Source: Rhodococcus opacus B4 (GTDB lineage Bacteria; Actinomycetota; Actinomycetes; Mycobacteriales; Mycobacteriaceae). Taken from it: a DNA stretch of 64,000 nucleotides. The first letter of the stretch is position 1. Every line of letters begins with the position of its first letter. The notes under the pieces were generated by a model, which was not told where the DNA came from, ran no database searches, and was given only the letters and a program-made list of their open reading frames with translations. Made by a program: the position numbers and the translations under genes. The stretch is from contig NC_012522.1 of the NCBI RefSeq assembly GCF_000010805.1, forward strand, positions 2,790,001-2,854,000, written 5' to 3'. This document shows, in pieces, positions 1-8,577 of this stretch.

Positions 1-1016
1 AGCCGGTCCGCCGGTTCGATCGCCTCGACCAGTTGGGCGAGCCCGAGCGGGACGGTCGCGCCGTCGCGGTCGAGGTGGGAGATCATCTGCTCGTAATACT
101 CGACCAGGGCGAACGCGCTGCGCTTGCGCAGCACCAGCGCCGGCGACAGCGTGATGGTGCCGTTCGCGTCGCCGGAGGGTGGCCGGGCGTCGTCGTGGAC
201 GGCGACGTACGCCGTCAGCGATTTCGGCGCCCAGTCCGCGAGCAGTGCGCCGACGCCGTCGCTCAGCGGCGACAGGGCGGTGTCCTGCAGTTGCTTCTGC
301 AGCGGCATCGCGTGCGCGCTGTCGTAGACGTCCAGTCCGGTGAACAACTGGGAATCTTCGAGCCGGGGCTGGGAGCCCGCGATCAGCCGCACCAGCAGGT
401 CGCCGGTCCGGGGATCACGGTGAATGCTCGCGGACTGGGTGACCAGGTGGGTCTGGACGCCGCCGTCCGGACCGGCGCCCGCCAGGGTCAGCAGTCCGGA
501 CGCGAGAACGAGTTCGATCGACTCGGGTCGGGCGTTCAGTTCCTGCAGCATCCGCTGCAGCGACTGGTACAGATCGGCGTGCGGGCGGCGCTCCCGATCC
601 GCCTTCGCCCACGCCTGCCAGCGCGGCACGTAGGCGTCGAAAGCCTGCCGGACGTCGTATGCGCGGCGCACGTCGTATTCCTCGTCCGCGTCCTCGGCGT
701 ACGCGTCGGACGGGTTCAGCTCGAGGTCGGACCGTGAACTGTCGGCGCGGGCCGACTGGTCCACCCAGCCGGCCAGGACGGTGGGCAGGTCCGGCGGATC
801 CTCGACTCCGATGAGGGGCACACGCAGGACGATGTCGCCCTGCGCGGCGTCGGAATCGAGTTGGATCGTCCGGCCGTCATGATGCAGCCATTCGACCTGT
901 TCGTGCTGGTCGACGCGGAGAACCGGCTTGGTGCGAGCCCGGACGATCTCACGCAGGAACTGCAGCAGGCGCTGGACGCGGCCTGCGAGCTCGGCGTCGT
1001 TTTCGGGACTCGACAA
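1..1016 (-). CDS. N-terminal part of a large protein, possibly a helicase/ATPase
   Basis: Open frame of about 338 residues running off the left edge, so the C-terminus is missing. From a TTG at 1016 (AGAGG about 8 nt upstream) it reads MSSPENDAELAGRVQRLLQF and continues with an acidic segment (DAYAEDADEEYD) and a helical stretch (YQSLQRMLQELNARPESIEL). A GTG at 1046 in the same frame is an alternative start. No Walker motif is reached inside the window. The N-terminal pattern vaguely recalls large actinobacterial superfamily I helicase-like proteins, but this is weak and the function should be treated as unknown. It is divergent from the glycosidase at 1187. Confidence 0.55.
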   Translation of the reverse strand, partial: MSSPENDAELAGRVQRLLQFLREIVRARTKPVLRVDQHEQVEWLHHDGRTIQLDSDAAQGDIVLRVPLIGVEDPPDLPTVLAGWVDQSARADSSRSDLELNPSDAYAEDADEEYDVRRAYDVRQAFDAYVPRWQAWAKADRERRPHADLYQSLQRMLQELNARPESIELVLASGLLTLAGAGPDGGVQTHLVTQSASIHRDPRTGDLLVRLIAGSQPRLEDSQLFTGLDVYDSAHAMPLQKQLQDTALSPLSDGVGALLADWAPKSLTAYVAVHDDARPPSGDANGTITLSPALVLRKRSAFALVEYYEQMISHLDRDGATVPLGLAQLVEAIEPADR

Positions 1017-1186
1017 TGTAAACCTCTGCGAATTCTCGGTGATCACGTGCGCTTGCCCCCGCCGTGCACACTATCGGGTCGAGGGGGTGAAGTTCGAGGC
1101 GTCGTCCCCTGTCAGGGGGACTGGACGGTCGCTCGAGGAGCCGATCGGACCTGCATTGGTACCGACTGGTCTCTACTATTCATCCA

Positions 1187-2329
1187 ATGACGGTGACGCG
1201 CATCACGAAGCTGGCCGCGGTGATCGCGACCGTCGCACTGACGGCGCTGGGAGGTGGCTACGTGTCGGCTGCCGCTCCCGCGCCGGGGGCCCGGGTCACC
1301 GTCTCGTCCGACGGGTTCGCGCTCGACGGGCAACCGTGGTGGCCGACCGGGTTCAACGCCTACCAGCTGGCCACGAACTGGTCGGTCAATTGGGGTTGCG
1401 GCGCGATGGTCGACCTCGACTCCTACTTCGACGCGCTGCCGCCGCACTCGCTGACCCGTTTCAACCTCTTCCAGGCGCTGGCGATCAACCGCTTCACCGG
1501 ACAACTGGACTTCGGGCCGATGGACGCCGTGTTCGCGGCGGCCGAGGCGCACGACCAGATGCTGATCCCCGTACTCGCACCCCAGGACGGGGCGTGCGAG
1601 GACGGGGTGTTCAAGGGCAGGCAGTGGTACGCGGACGGCTGGACGACGATGACGCCGGGTGCGCCCCGCACGCTGATGAGCTTTCGGGACTGGACGCGGA
1701 CGGCCGTCGACCGATTCCGGGGTTCGCCGTCACTCGCGGCGTGGGAACTCGTCGGGGAGCCGGAGACGAGCACGTGCACCGACGCCGACTGCGCGTGGTG
1801 GACCCGGTCGTGCGAGCCCGGTGCGGCGCAGGTGCTGCGGAATTTCTTCGACGCCGCCGGCGCCGAGGTGCGGGCCCGTGATCCGCGCACGCTGATCACG
1901 GCGGGATTCACCGGCGGCGGCCAGTGCGGAACCCAGGGCGACGAGTACCAATTCGTCTCGGCGTCACCGTATGTCGACATCGTGCAGTACCACGACTATG
2001 GGGCCGACGGGGTCCCGCTGCCCGGCGATCAGTGGAACGGGCTCGCGCGACGCCTCGAACAGGCTGCGGCACTCGGCAAGCCGCTCCTGGTGGGCGAGAT
2101 CGGCGAACTCGCCGGATCGTGCGCCGCCATCGCGGACCGGGCGACGCACATCGGCACCAAGATTCAGGGGCAGAAGGACGCGGGCGCGGCCGGGGCGCTC
2201 CTGTGGGCGTTCGTGCCGGACCCCCGGCCCGCCGAGTGCACGTACGACGTCGGTCCCACCGACCCACTGTGGGGCGTGGTGGAGCAGTTCGGAGCCTGGG
2301 GTGCGGCCGCCGCACCGGCCGATACGTAA
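1187..2329 (+). CDS. secreted GH5-like glycoside hydrolase
   Basis: 380 residues. Residues 1 to about 30 are a signal peptide (TRITKLAAVIATVALTALGG, then SAAAPAPG). The mature part has the (beta/alpha)8 hydrolase pattern of cellulase/mannanase-like GH5 enzymes: WWPTGFNAYQ near residue 51, the acid/base candidate E191 in WELVGEPE and the nucleophile candidate E304 in LVGEIGE. The usual Asn before the acid/base Glu is Gly190 here, which is unusual. Several Cys pairs suggest extracellular disulfides. It ends 5 bp before the convergent GntR gene. Substrate is not deducible; a beta-mannan or beta-glucan is plausible. Confidence 0.7.
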   Translation: MTVTRITKLAAVIATVALTALGGGYVSAAAPAPGARVTVSSDGFALDGQPWWPTGFNAYQLATNWSVNWGCGAMVDLDSYFDALPPHSLTRFNLFQALAINRFTGQLDFGPMDAVFAAAEAHDQMLIPVLAPQDGACEDGVFKGRQWYADGWTTMTPGAPRTLMSFRDWTRTAVDRFRGSPSLAAWELVGEPETSTCTDADCAWWTRSCEPGAAQVLRNFFDAAGAEVRARDPRTLITAGFTGGGQCGTQGDEYQFVSASPYVDIVQYHDYGADGVPLPGDQWNGLARRLEQAAALGKPLLVGEIGELAGSCAAIADRATHIGTKIQGQKDAGAAGALLWAFVPDPRPAECTYDVGPTDPLWGVVEQFGAWGAAAAPADT

Positions 2330-2334
2330 CCCGC

Positions 2335-3081
2335 TCAGCGTCCGCCGCGGCGGAGGGTCACGCGATAGGTGTAGTGCTCGGGCAGGAAGTAGCTGACCGC
2401 CAATTCGACGGTCCGCCCGTCCGAGTCCGAATAGAGCCGGTCCACCCGCAGCATCGAATGCCCCTCGGGGCAGCCGAGTGCGCGGGCCACGTCCGCCGGG
2501 GCGCCCGCGACCGTGATCGACTGCGCGGCCTCGACGATGGGGCTCCGCAGGTGCGGCTCCAGCAGGCCGATGATCGTGTGCGAGCTGACGGCGCCCTCGG
2601 ACATCTCGGGCGCGTCGGCGACGAGCCGGGCGATCTCGTCGGGCAGGTAGACGGTGGTCAGCACGAACGGGGTGTCGTCGTGGCGTCGCCGGAACGCGAC
2701 CGTGTGGACGAGGTCGGTGTCCAGGCGGAGCCTGCTGGCGGCCTCGATGTCGACCCGGCGGCGCAACGGCGAGACCACCTCCATGGTGGTGTCCGTGGAC
2801 AGATTCATCAGATCCTCGATCGACCCCAGCTGCCGCAGGTATCGGCCGTCGGACTCGGCGGCGAACGTTCCCCGGCCCGGCACCCGGTAGACGATGCCCT
2901 CGGCCACCAGGTCCTGGAATGCGCGACGAACGGTCTGCCGGCTGACGCCGTGCTGCTCTGCGAGCTCGAATTCGGTGGGCAGCTTGATCCCGCCGCGGTA
3001 CTTGCCCGCCGCAATGTGCTCGCGGAGCTGCCTCGACACCAGCTGATACGCCGGTTCCGTCTCTCGTTCTCTACCGTTCAT
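2335..3081 (-). CDS. GntR-family regulator, HutC-like with UTRA domain
   Basis: 248 residues. The N-terminal winged helix spans about residues 10-75 (QLREHIAAGKYRGGIKLPTE, SRQTVRRAFQDLVAEG, then GRGTFAA). The C-terminal UTRA ligand domain spans about 90-245 and ends with the typical SYFLPEHYTYRVTLRR strand region. It lies 31 bp downstream of the acyl-CoA dehydrogenase in the same direction, so it is probably co-transcribed and controls this dehydrogenase and the divergent lyase operon. Paired TGTACGGCCA elements in that divergent region (4292-4301 and 4391-4400) are candidate operators. The effector is probably a pathway acid or CoA ester (inference). Confidence 0.85.
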   Translation of the reverse strand: MNGRERETEPAYQLVSRQLREHIAAGKYRGGIKLPTEFELAEQHGVSRQTVRRAFQDLVAEGIVYRVPGRGTFAAESDGRYLRQLGSIEDLMNLSTDTTMEVVSPLRRRVDIEAASRLRLDTDLVHTVAFRRRHDDTPFVLTTVYLPDEIARLVADAPEMSEGAVSSHTIIGLLEPHLRSPIVEAAQSITVAGAPADVARALGCPEGHSMLRVDRLYSDSDGRTVELAVSYFLPEHYTYRVTLRRGGR

Positions 3082-3112
3082 CGCGCACCGATCCTACGTG
3101 CAGGTCGCTGGT

Positions 3113-4264
3113 CTACAGACCGCCTCGCGACACCAGCTGCGAGACGATGACGTTGCGCTGGATCTCGTTCGTGCCCTCGCCGACGATCATCAGCGGCGCG
3201 TCCCGGAAGTACCGCTCCACGTCGTATTCGGTGGAATAGCCGTAACCACCGTGGATCCGAACGGCGTTGAGGGCGATGTCCATCGCCACCTCGGACGCGT
3301 ACAGCTTCGCCATGCCCGCCTCCATGTCGCACCGGTCACCGCTGTCGTACTGCTCCGCCGCATGCCAGGTCAGCTGCCGGGCCGCGGTCAGCTTCGTCGC
3401 CATGTCGGCGAGGTAGTTGCCGATCGACTGATGCTTCCAGATCGGCTGACCGAAACTCTCCCGCTGCTGCGCGTACGCCAGGGAATCCTCGAGCGCCGCC
3501 GTCGCCACCCCCAGCGCCCGGCAGGCCACCTGGATGCGGCCGGTCTCGAGGCCCTTCATCATCTGACCGAACCCCTTGCCCGGGGTGCCGCCCAGAATCG
3601 CCGACGCCGCAATGCGGTAGTTGTCGAACGACAGCTCACACGTCTCCACCCCCTTGTAGCCGAGCTTGGGCAGATCCCGCGACACCGTCAGACCCGGACC
3701 GTGCTCGACCAGCACGATCGAGATCCCCCGATGCTTCGGGGACGCCTGCGGGTCGGTCTTGCACAGCAACGCGATCAACCCGGACCGGCGCGCGTTGGAG
3801 ATCCACGTCTTCGACCCCGAGATCACCAGATCGTCACCGTCCGCCTTCGCGGTCGTCGACATCGCCTGCAGGTCCGAACCGCCCCCGGGCTCGGTCAACG
3901 CCATCGTCGCCCGGATCTCACCGGTCGCCATCTTCGGCAGGTACTGCTGCTTCTGCTCCTGCGTGCCGTACAGCGACAGCAGCTTCGCGACGACGGTGTG
4001 CCCACCCATCGCCCCGGCCAGGCTCATCCACCCGCGGGCCAGCTCCTGCGTCACCTGCGCGTAGCAGGGCATCGACACCGGCGATCCGCCGAACTCCTCC
4101 GGGACCGCCAGACCGTAGATCCCGATCTGCTTCATCTGCTCGATCCACTTCTCGGGGTACTCGTTGGCGTGCTCCACCGCCTGCACCGTCGGCTTCACGT
4201 CGCGGTCGATGAAGGCGCGCACCGTCTCGACCAGGTACGCCTCTTCCTCGTTCAGCTTGCCCAT
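3113..4264 (-). CDS. acyl-CoA dehydrogenase
   Basis: 383 residues, the normal single-domain length. Start ATG at 4264 (MGKLNEEEAYL) has GGTGGAG just upstream; a longer open frame to 4345 would run into the promoter region. It has the FAD/substrate motif MALTEPGGGSDL (about 120-135) and ISGSKTWISN. Near the C-terminus, VGEGTNEIQRN carries the Glu at the usual catalytic-base position of short-chain type enzymes. It is divergent from a CitE-like lyase, a mesaconyl-CoA hydratase-like gene and a mesaconyl-CoA transferase-like gene. A branched or C5 dicarboxylyl-CoA such as methylsuccinyl-CoA is therefore a plausible substrate (inference). Confidence 0.88.
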   Translation of the reverse strand: MGKLNEEEAYLVETVRAFIDRDVKPTVQAVEHANEYPEKWIEQMKQIGIYGLAVPEEFGGSPVSMPCYAQVTQELARGWMSLAGAMGGHTVVAKLLSLYGTQEQKQQYLPKMATGEIRATMALTEPGGGSDLQAMSTTAKADGDDLVISGSKTWISNARRSGLIALLCKTDPQASPKHRGISIVLVEHGPGLTVSRDLPKLGYKGVETCELSFDNYRIAASAILGGTPGKGFGQMMKGLETGRIQVACRALGVATAALEDSLAYAQQRESFGQPIWKHQSIGNYLADMATKLTAARQLTWHAAEQYDSGDRCDMEAGMAKLYASEVAMDIALNAVRIHGGYGYSTEYDVERYFRDAPLMIVGEGTNEIQRNVIVSQLVSRGGL

Positions 4265-4291
4265 CACTCCACCTCGCACTCGCACAACATT

Positions 4292-4400
4292 TGTACGGCC
4301 ATAATCCGATAATGTCTGCCTAAAGTCAACGATCGGTCTTGACATGATGGCTGCGCCGCTGCCAGCATCAGCAGCGCAGCCCTATCGGGCTGGCCGTACA
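4292..4400. promoter_or_regulatory. paired inverted TGTACGGCCA elements in divergent promoter
   Basis: TGTACGGCCA at 4292-4301 and its exact reverse complement TGGCCGTACA at 4391-4400, one near each of the divergent genes. The likeness extends outward: TGTACGGCCA is followed after 4 nt, and after 2 nt in the other copy, by CCGATA. These are candidate sites for the nearby GntR regulator; the TGTAC core is compatible with GntR-family half sites, but the link is inferred. Confidence 0.55.
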
Positions 4401-4443
4401 TATCAGCCCGACCCGGGCTCCCGGACGCTAGGAATGAAGCATC

Positions 4444-5292
4444 GTGCAGAACCTCACCCGCAGGCGCGCCGTTCTGGTGGCCCCCGGATCCGACGAACGC
4501 AAGGCCGTCAAGGCGCTCCGGTCGACCGCCGACGAGGTGGTCCTCGACCTCGAGGACGCCGTCGCGTCCGCGAAGAAGGCCGAGGCCCGCGACCTCGTGC
4601 GCCGCCTCGTGCTCGAATCGGACGGCTCCCGCGCCGTCACGGTTCGCATCAACGCGCTGACCACGCCGTGGGCGGAGGACGATCTCGCCCTGTGCGCGTC
4701 CCTCGGCGCCGCGCTCACGAGCATCGTGGTTCCCAAGGTGGAAGCGGCGCAGGATCTGGTCCGCGCCGATCAGGCTGTCGCCGGCACCGCCATCGGGTTG
4801 CAGGCTCTCGTCGAAACCCCGGCCGGCGTGCAGAACATCGCCGACATCACCCGCGCCGTCGCCCGGCTGGAATCCGTCGTCATCGGCTACGCCGACCTCG
4901 GGGCGGCCCTCGGCCGGTCCCGCTCCGCCCTCCCCGAGCACTGGATCGCGATCCAGGACGCCGTCCTCGTCGCCGTCCGCGCCGCGGGCATCCAGGCGAT
5001 CGACGGCCCGTTCCTCGGCATCGCCGACGACGACGCCTTCCGGCACTCGGCCGCGTGGACCAGCGCGCTCGGGTTCGACGGAAAATGGGTCATCCATCCC
5101 GCCCAGGTGGAGTCCGCCGCCGCGGCCTTCACCCCCACCGACACCGCGGTCGAGGACGCGCGACGCGTGATCGACGCACTCGCCGCCGCCGAGGCCGCGG
5201 GCAGCGGGGCCGCGCAACTCGACGGGCAGATGCTCGACGAGGCAGTCGCCGTCGCGGCGCGACGCGTTCTCGCCCAGGTAGGTGCGCAGTGA
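4444..5292 (+). CDS. CitE/HpcH-family CoA-ester lyase (citramalyl- or beta-methylmalyl-CoA lyase-like)
   Basis: 282 residues from a GTG start (MQNLTRRRAVLVAPGSDERK). TIM-barrel CitE-like protein with the motifs VVLDLEDAV (about 32-40, metal-binding acidic residues), an Arg in VTVRINAL, ALVETPAGVQN (Glu ligand, about 120) and GFDGKWVIHPAQV near 210. These proteins cleave or form beta-hydroxyacyl-CoA esters such as malyl-, citramalyl- or beta-methylmalyl-CoA using Mg2+. The stop overlaps the next start by 4 bases (GTGA), showing tight coupling to the hydratase. Context favours citramalyl-CoA or beta-methylmalyl-CoA over citrate. Confidence 0.82.
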   Translation: MQNLTRRRAVLVAPGSDERKAVKALRSTADEVVLDLEDAVASAKKAEARDLVRRLVLESDGSRAVTVRINALTTPWAEDDLALCASLGAALTSIVVPKVEAAQDLVRADQAVAGTAIGLQALVETPAGVQNIADITRAVARLESVVIGYADLGAALGRSRSALPEHWIAIQDAVLVAVRAAGIQAIDGPFLGIADDDAFRHSAAWTSALGFDGKWVIHPAQVESAAAAFTPTDTAVEDARRVIDALAAAEAAGSGAAQLDGQMLDEAVAVAARRVLAQVGAQ

Positions 5293-6296
5293 CGATCACG
5301 CAGACCTACGTCGGTGGCCCGTACTTCGACGAACTCGAGGTGGGCCAGGTGTTCGACACCGCCCCCGCCGTCACCCTGACCAGCGGCCTCGCCGCCGCCC
5401 ATCAGGCCATCCTCGGCGACCGCCTGCGGCTGCCCCTCGACGCGCACCTGTCCCGGGCCGTCACCGGATCCGCCGACGCCGTCGCGAACCCCGGCCTCGT
5501 CTGCGACGTCGCCATCGGGCAGTCCACGCTGGCCACTCACCACGTGAAGGCCAACCTGTTCTACCGCGGCCTCCGTTTCCATCACTTCCCGTTTCTCGGC
5601 GACACGCTCTACACGCGGACCGAAGTGGTGGGACTGCGGGAGAATTCGGCGAAACCGGGACGCAAACCCACCGGCCTGGCCGCGCTGCGGATGACGTCCA
5701 CCGATCAGGACGGCCGCACCGTCCTCGACTTCTACCGCTGCGCGATGCTCCCGCTCAGCGAGAACCCCGACGAGGACCGCGTCCGCAAGTCCGACGACCT
5801 GTCCGCGATCGGTCCGCAGTCGGAGCAGTCGTTCGCCGCCCCCGCGGGGTGGGATCTCTCCGTGTACCGCGACAAGGTTCCCGGACAGCACTTCTCGGCC
5901 GGCCTCGCCGGGTCCGTGCTGCGGAGCAGCGGCGACGTGGTCTCGAGCGCCCCCGAACTGGCGCGCCTCACCCTCAACATCGCGGCCACCCACCACGACG
6001 AACGGGTCGGCGCCGACGGACGACTCGTCTACGGCGGGCACACCATCGGCATCGCGCTCGGGCAGGCCACCCGCGCCCTGCCGAACCTCGTCACGGTCCT
6101 GGGCTGGAAGTCCTGCGACCACACCGGGCCCGTCCACGAAGGCGACACCGTCACCAGCGAACTCGAGATCGAGAGCGCCGAGGAGCTGCCCGGTGGCGGC
6201 GGAGTACTGCATCTGCGTTCACTGGTATTCGCGCACAACGCCACAGCGTCCGACGTCCCCGTCCTCGACTGGCGCTTCACCGCCCTCATGGCCTGA
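5289..6296 (+). CDS. tandem hot-dog MaoC-like hydratase, mesaconyl-CoA hydratase-like
   Basis: 335 residues from a GTG overlapping the upstream stop. Two MaoC/hot-dog repeats: the first about 1-165 (PYFDELEVGQVFDT, DTLYTRTEVVGLRENSA), the second about 190-335 (RLVYGGHTIGIALGQATRAL, DTVTSELEIESAEE). Length, the FDELEVGQ opening, the GLRENS motif and RLVYGGH match my recollection of mesaconyl-C1-CoA hydratase (beta-methylmalyl-CoA dehydratase, Mch/Mcd). Expected reaction: reversible hydration of an enoyl dicarboxylyl-CoA. It sits between a CitE-like lyase and a mesaconyl-CoA transferase-like gene. Exact substrate (mesaconyl- or itaconyl-type CoA) is inferred. Confidence 0.75.
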   Translation: MTITQTYVGGPYFDELEVGQVFDTAPAVTLTSGLAAAHQAILGDRLRLPLDAHLSRAVTGSADAVANPGLVCDVAIGQSTLATHHVKANLFYRGLRFHHFPFLGDTLYTRTEVVGLRENSAKPGRKPTGLAALRMTSTDQDGRTVLDFYRCAMLPLSENPDEDRVRKSDDLSAIGPQSEQSFAAPAGWDLSVYRDKVPGQHFSAGLAGSVLRSSGDVVSSAPELARLTLNIAATHHDERVGADGRLVYGGHTIGIALGQATRALPNLVTVLGWKSCDHTGPVHEGDTVTSELEIESAEELPGGGGVLHLRSLVFAHNATASDVPVLDWRFTALMA

Positions 6297-6321
6297 CCTT
6301 CACCATCAAGGAGCAGAACTC

Positions 6322-7533
6322 GTGACCGCCCACACTCCCCTTGCCGGACTTCGGATCGTCGAGGTCTCCAGCTTCATCGCGTCCCCCCTGTGCGGACTGA
6401 CCCTGTCCCAGCTGGGGGCCGAGGTCATCCGGGTCGACCCCATCGGCGGCGCCGCCGACTACAACCGCTGGCCGGTCACCGGCGACGGCGAGAGCATCTA
6501 CTGGACCGGACTCAACCGCGGCAAGCGGTCCGTGGCCGTCGACATGCGCAACCCCGAGGGGCAGCGGCTCGTCCAGCAACTGGTCGCGGCCCCCGGCACG
6601 GGTGGCGGAATTCTCGTCACCAACGCGGGAGGTCGGGACTGGCTCTCCCACGACACGCTGGCCGCACTCCGCTCCGACGTCATCACCCTCGAAATCCTCG
6701 GTGGCCGTGACGGTTCCCCCGGCGTCGACTACACGGTCAACGCCGGGCTCGGCTTCCCGTCCATCACCGGACCCGCCGATCATGCCGGCGTCGTCAACCA
6801 CGTCCTCCCGGCGTGGGACGTGGCGTGCGGGCTGTACGCCGCACTCGCCGTCGCCGCCGCCGCCCGCCACCGCGACGCCACCGGCGAGGGCACCCGCATC
6901 TCCCTGCCACTCGAGGACGTCGCGCTCGCCACCGCCGGCACCCTCGGGTACCTCACCGAGGTCCAGATCAACGGCACCGGACGGCAAGGGACCGGCAACT
7001 CCGTCTACGGCACGTACGGAACGGATTTCACCACCAGCGACGGCGCCCGATTCATGATCGTGGCACTCACCCCGCGGCACTTCCGCGACCTCGTCACCGT
7101 CACCGGAACCACCGCCGCGGTCGACGCACTCGCCACGGCGCTCGACGCCGACTTCGCGCGCGAAGCCGACCGCTTCACCCACCGCGACGTCCTCACCGCA
7201 CTGTTCACGCGCTGGTTCCGTGAACACACCGCAGCCGAAGTCGCCGAAGCACTCTCGACGACGTCCGTCCTCGCCGAGCGCTACCGCACGTTCGAGGAAC
7301 TCGTGGAATCCGGCGAACTCGAGAACAACCCGATGTTCACCCCCCTCGAGCAGCCTCGGATCGGCACCTACCTCGCCTCCGGCCACCCGGCGTCGTTCGA
7401 CGGACACCACGCCACCGTGGCACCCGCCTCCGCCGTCGGCGACGACACCGGCAGCGTGCTCCGCGACCTCCTCGGCAGCTCCGACTCCGACGTCGCCAAA
7501 CTCCTCGACAGCGGCATCGTCGGGGGGAAATGA
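6322..7533 (+). CDS. CaiB/BaiF family III CoA transferase, mesaconyl-CoA C1-C4 transferase-like
   Basis: 403 residues; GTG start with AAGGAG 8-10 nt upstream. Class III fold throughout. The run VDPIGGAADYNRWPVTGDGE followed by WTGLNRGKRSVAVDMR, and later GVDYTVNAGLGFPSITGPAD, closely resembles 2-methylfumaryl-CoA isomerase (mesaconyl-CoA C1-C4 transferase, Mct) of the 3-hydroxypropionate bicycle rather than ordinary formyl-CoA transferases. The Asp of GVDYT is the candidate catalytic acyl-carrier residue. As last gene of the lyase-hydratase-transferase operon it would move CoA between the two carboxyls of mesaconate. Subfamily assignment is from memory of conserved blocks. Confidence 0.75.
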   Translation: MTAHTPLAGLRIVEVSSFIASPLCGLTLSQLGAEVIRVDPIGGAADYNRWPVTGDGESIYWTGLNRGKRSVAVDMRNPEGQRLVQQLVAAPGTGGGILVTNAGGRDWLSHDTLAALRSDVITLEILGGRDGSPGVDYTVNAGLGFPSITGPADHAGVVNHVLPAWDVACGLYAALAVAAAARHRDATGEGTRISLPLEDVALATAGTLGYLTEVQINGTGRQGTGNSVYGTYGTDFTTSDGARFMIVALTPRHFRDLVTVTGTTAAVDALATALDADFAREADRFTHRDVLTALFTRWFREHTAAEVAEALSTTSVLAERYRTFEELVESGELENNPMFTPLEQPRIGTYLASGHPASFDGHHATVAPASAVGDDTGSVLRDLLGSSDSDVAKLLDSGIVGGK

Positions 7534-7546
7534 ACCGTCGGTCCTT

Positions 7547-8239
7547 TCAGTCGTCGCAGCAGTCGCAGCCGCCGCCGGTTCCGGACGTGGTGACCGGCGC
7601 CGGGCAACAGGTGTCGCCCTGCCAGGCGTTGACGCCTTCCTTGACCGCGATCGCGGCGATGACCAGGGCGGCGATCGGGTCGGCCCAGGACCACCCGAAC
7701 AGGGAGTTGAGCAGCAGGCCGACCAGCAGGACGGCGGACAGATAGGTGCACAGCAGGGTCTGTTTGGAATCGGCGACCGCCGAGAGAGACCCGAGTTCGC
7801 GGCCCGCGCGCCGCTGCGCCCACGACAGCACCGGCATGACCGCGAGACTGACGGCCGCCAGCGTGATCCCGACGATCGAGTGCTCCGCCTCGCCGATGCC
7901 GAAGAGGGATCGGATCGCGTCGACCGTGACATACCCGGCCAACGCGAAGAACGAGAACGCGATGATCCGCAGCGTCACCCGCTCCCGCGATTCCGGGTCC
8001 TTGCCGGCGAACTGCCAGGCCACTGCTGCCGCGGAGGACACCTCGATGACCGAGTCGAGGCCGAAACCGATCAGCGCGGTCGACGACACCCTGGCGCCCT
8101 CGCTCAGCGCGATGATCGCCTCGAGCACGTTGTAGCTGATCGTCGCGGCCACGAACCACCGGATCCGCCGCCCCAGGACCTGCCGTCGGTGCGCGGTGAG
8201 AGCCGAACGCGGAGAGGGCATTCCGAGTTCCGACGCCAT
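7547..8239 (-). CDS. cation diffusion facilitator-type metal efflux transporter
   Basis: 230 residues starting at the ATG (8239) whose A is the last base of the upstream regulator's TGA, a TGATG coupling. About six membrane segments, with polar motifs GFGLDSVIEV in the second and AVADSKQTLLC in the fifth, where CDF proteins bind metal. The C-terminal cytosolic domain is very short and ends in a Cys-rich tail (GDTCCPAP...GGCDCCDD). The pairing with a CmtR-like sensor suggests export of Cd, Pb, Zn or a similar thiophilic metal. Confidence 0.82.
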   Translation of the reverse strand: MASELGMPSPRSALTAHRRQVLGRRIRWFVAATISYNVLEAIIALSEGARVSSTALIGFGLDSVIEVSSAAAVAWQFAGKDPESRERVTLRIIAFSFFALAGYVTVDAIRSLFGIGEAEHSIVGITLAAVSLAVMPVLSWAQRRAGRELGSLSAVADSKQTLLCTYLSAVLLVGLLLNSLFGWSWADPIAALVIAAIAVKEGVNAWQGDTCCPAPVTTSGTGGGCDCCDD

Positions 8240-8568
8240 CAGCAGCATCCGTCGGACTCGGCGTCCGGGCAACAGGTCGGATCGACGGCCAGCACCAGGC
8301 CGATCAGGTCGTCGAGCGCGCGCCCGATCCGCGGATCCGCCAGTTCGTACCGGGTGCGCCGCCCCTCCGGCGCCGCGACGACGAGGCCGCACCCACGCAG
8401 GCAGGCCAGGTGATTCGACAAGATCTGACGCGACACCCCGATCTGTTCGGCCAGCTCGGACGGATACCCGGGACCCGACTGCAGGCTCAGCAGAATCTGC
8501 GTGCGCGTCGTGTCCGACAGCGCGTATCCGAACCGGGCCAGCGCATCGCGGTGGATCAACGTCTCCAT
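8239..8568 (-). CDS. ArsR/SmtB-family metal sensor, CmtR-like
   Basis: 109 residues, winged helix with the recognition region SRQILSNHLACLRGC. C56 and C60 in CLRGC match the pair that in mycobacterial CmtR binds Cd(II)/Pb(II), and the tail DPTCCPDAESDGCC (C99, C100, C108, C109) supplies the third thiolate and more. It is expected to repress its own operon with the downstream efflux pump until metal binds. Overlapping palindromes directly upstream (8578-8610) are the likely operator. Confidence 0.85.
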   Translation of the reverse strand: METLIHRDALARFGYALSDTTRTQILLSLQSGPGYPSELAEQIGVSRQILSNHLACLRGCGLVVAAPEGRRTRYELADPRIGRALDDLIGLVLAVDPTCCPDAESDGCC

Positions 8569-8577
8569 GCCCCGAGG

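Noticed and set aside
4344-5288. Upstream extension of the hydratase frame to 4344
   Set aside because: The extension is a shadow of the CitE-like gene, with low-complexity Arg/Pro composition; the GTG at 5289 overlapping the upstream stop is the natural start.
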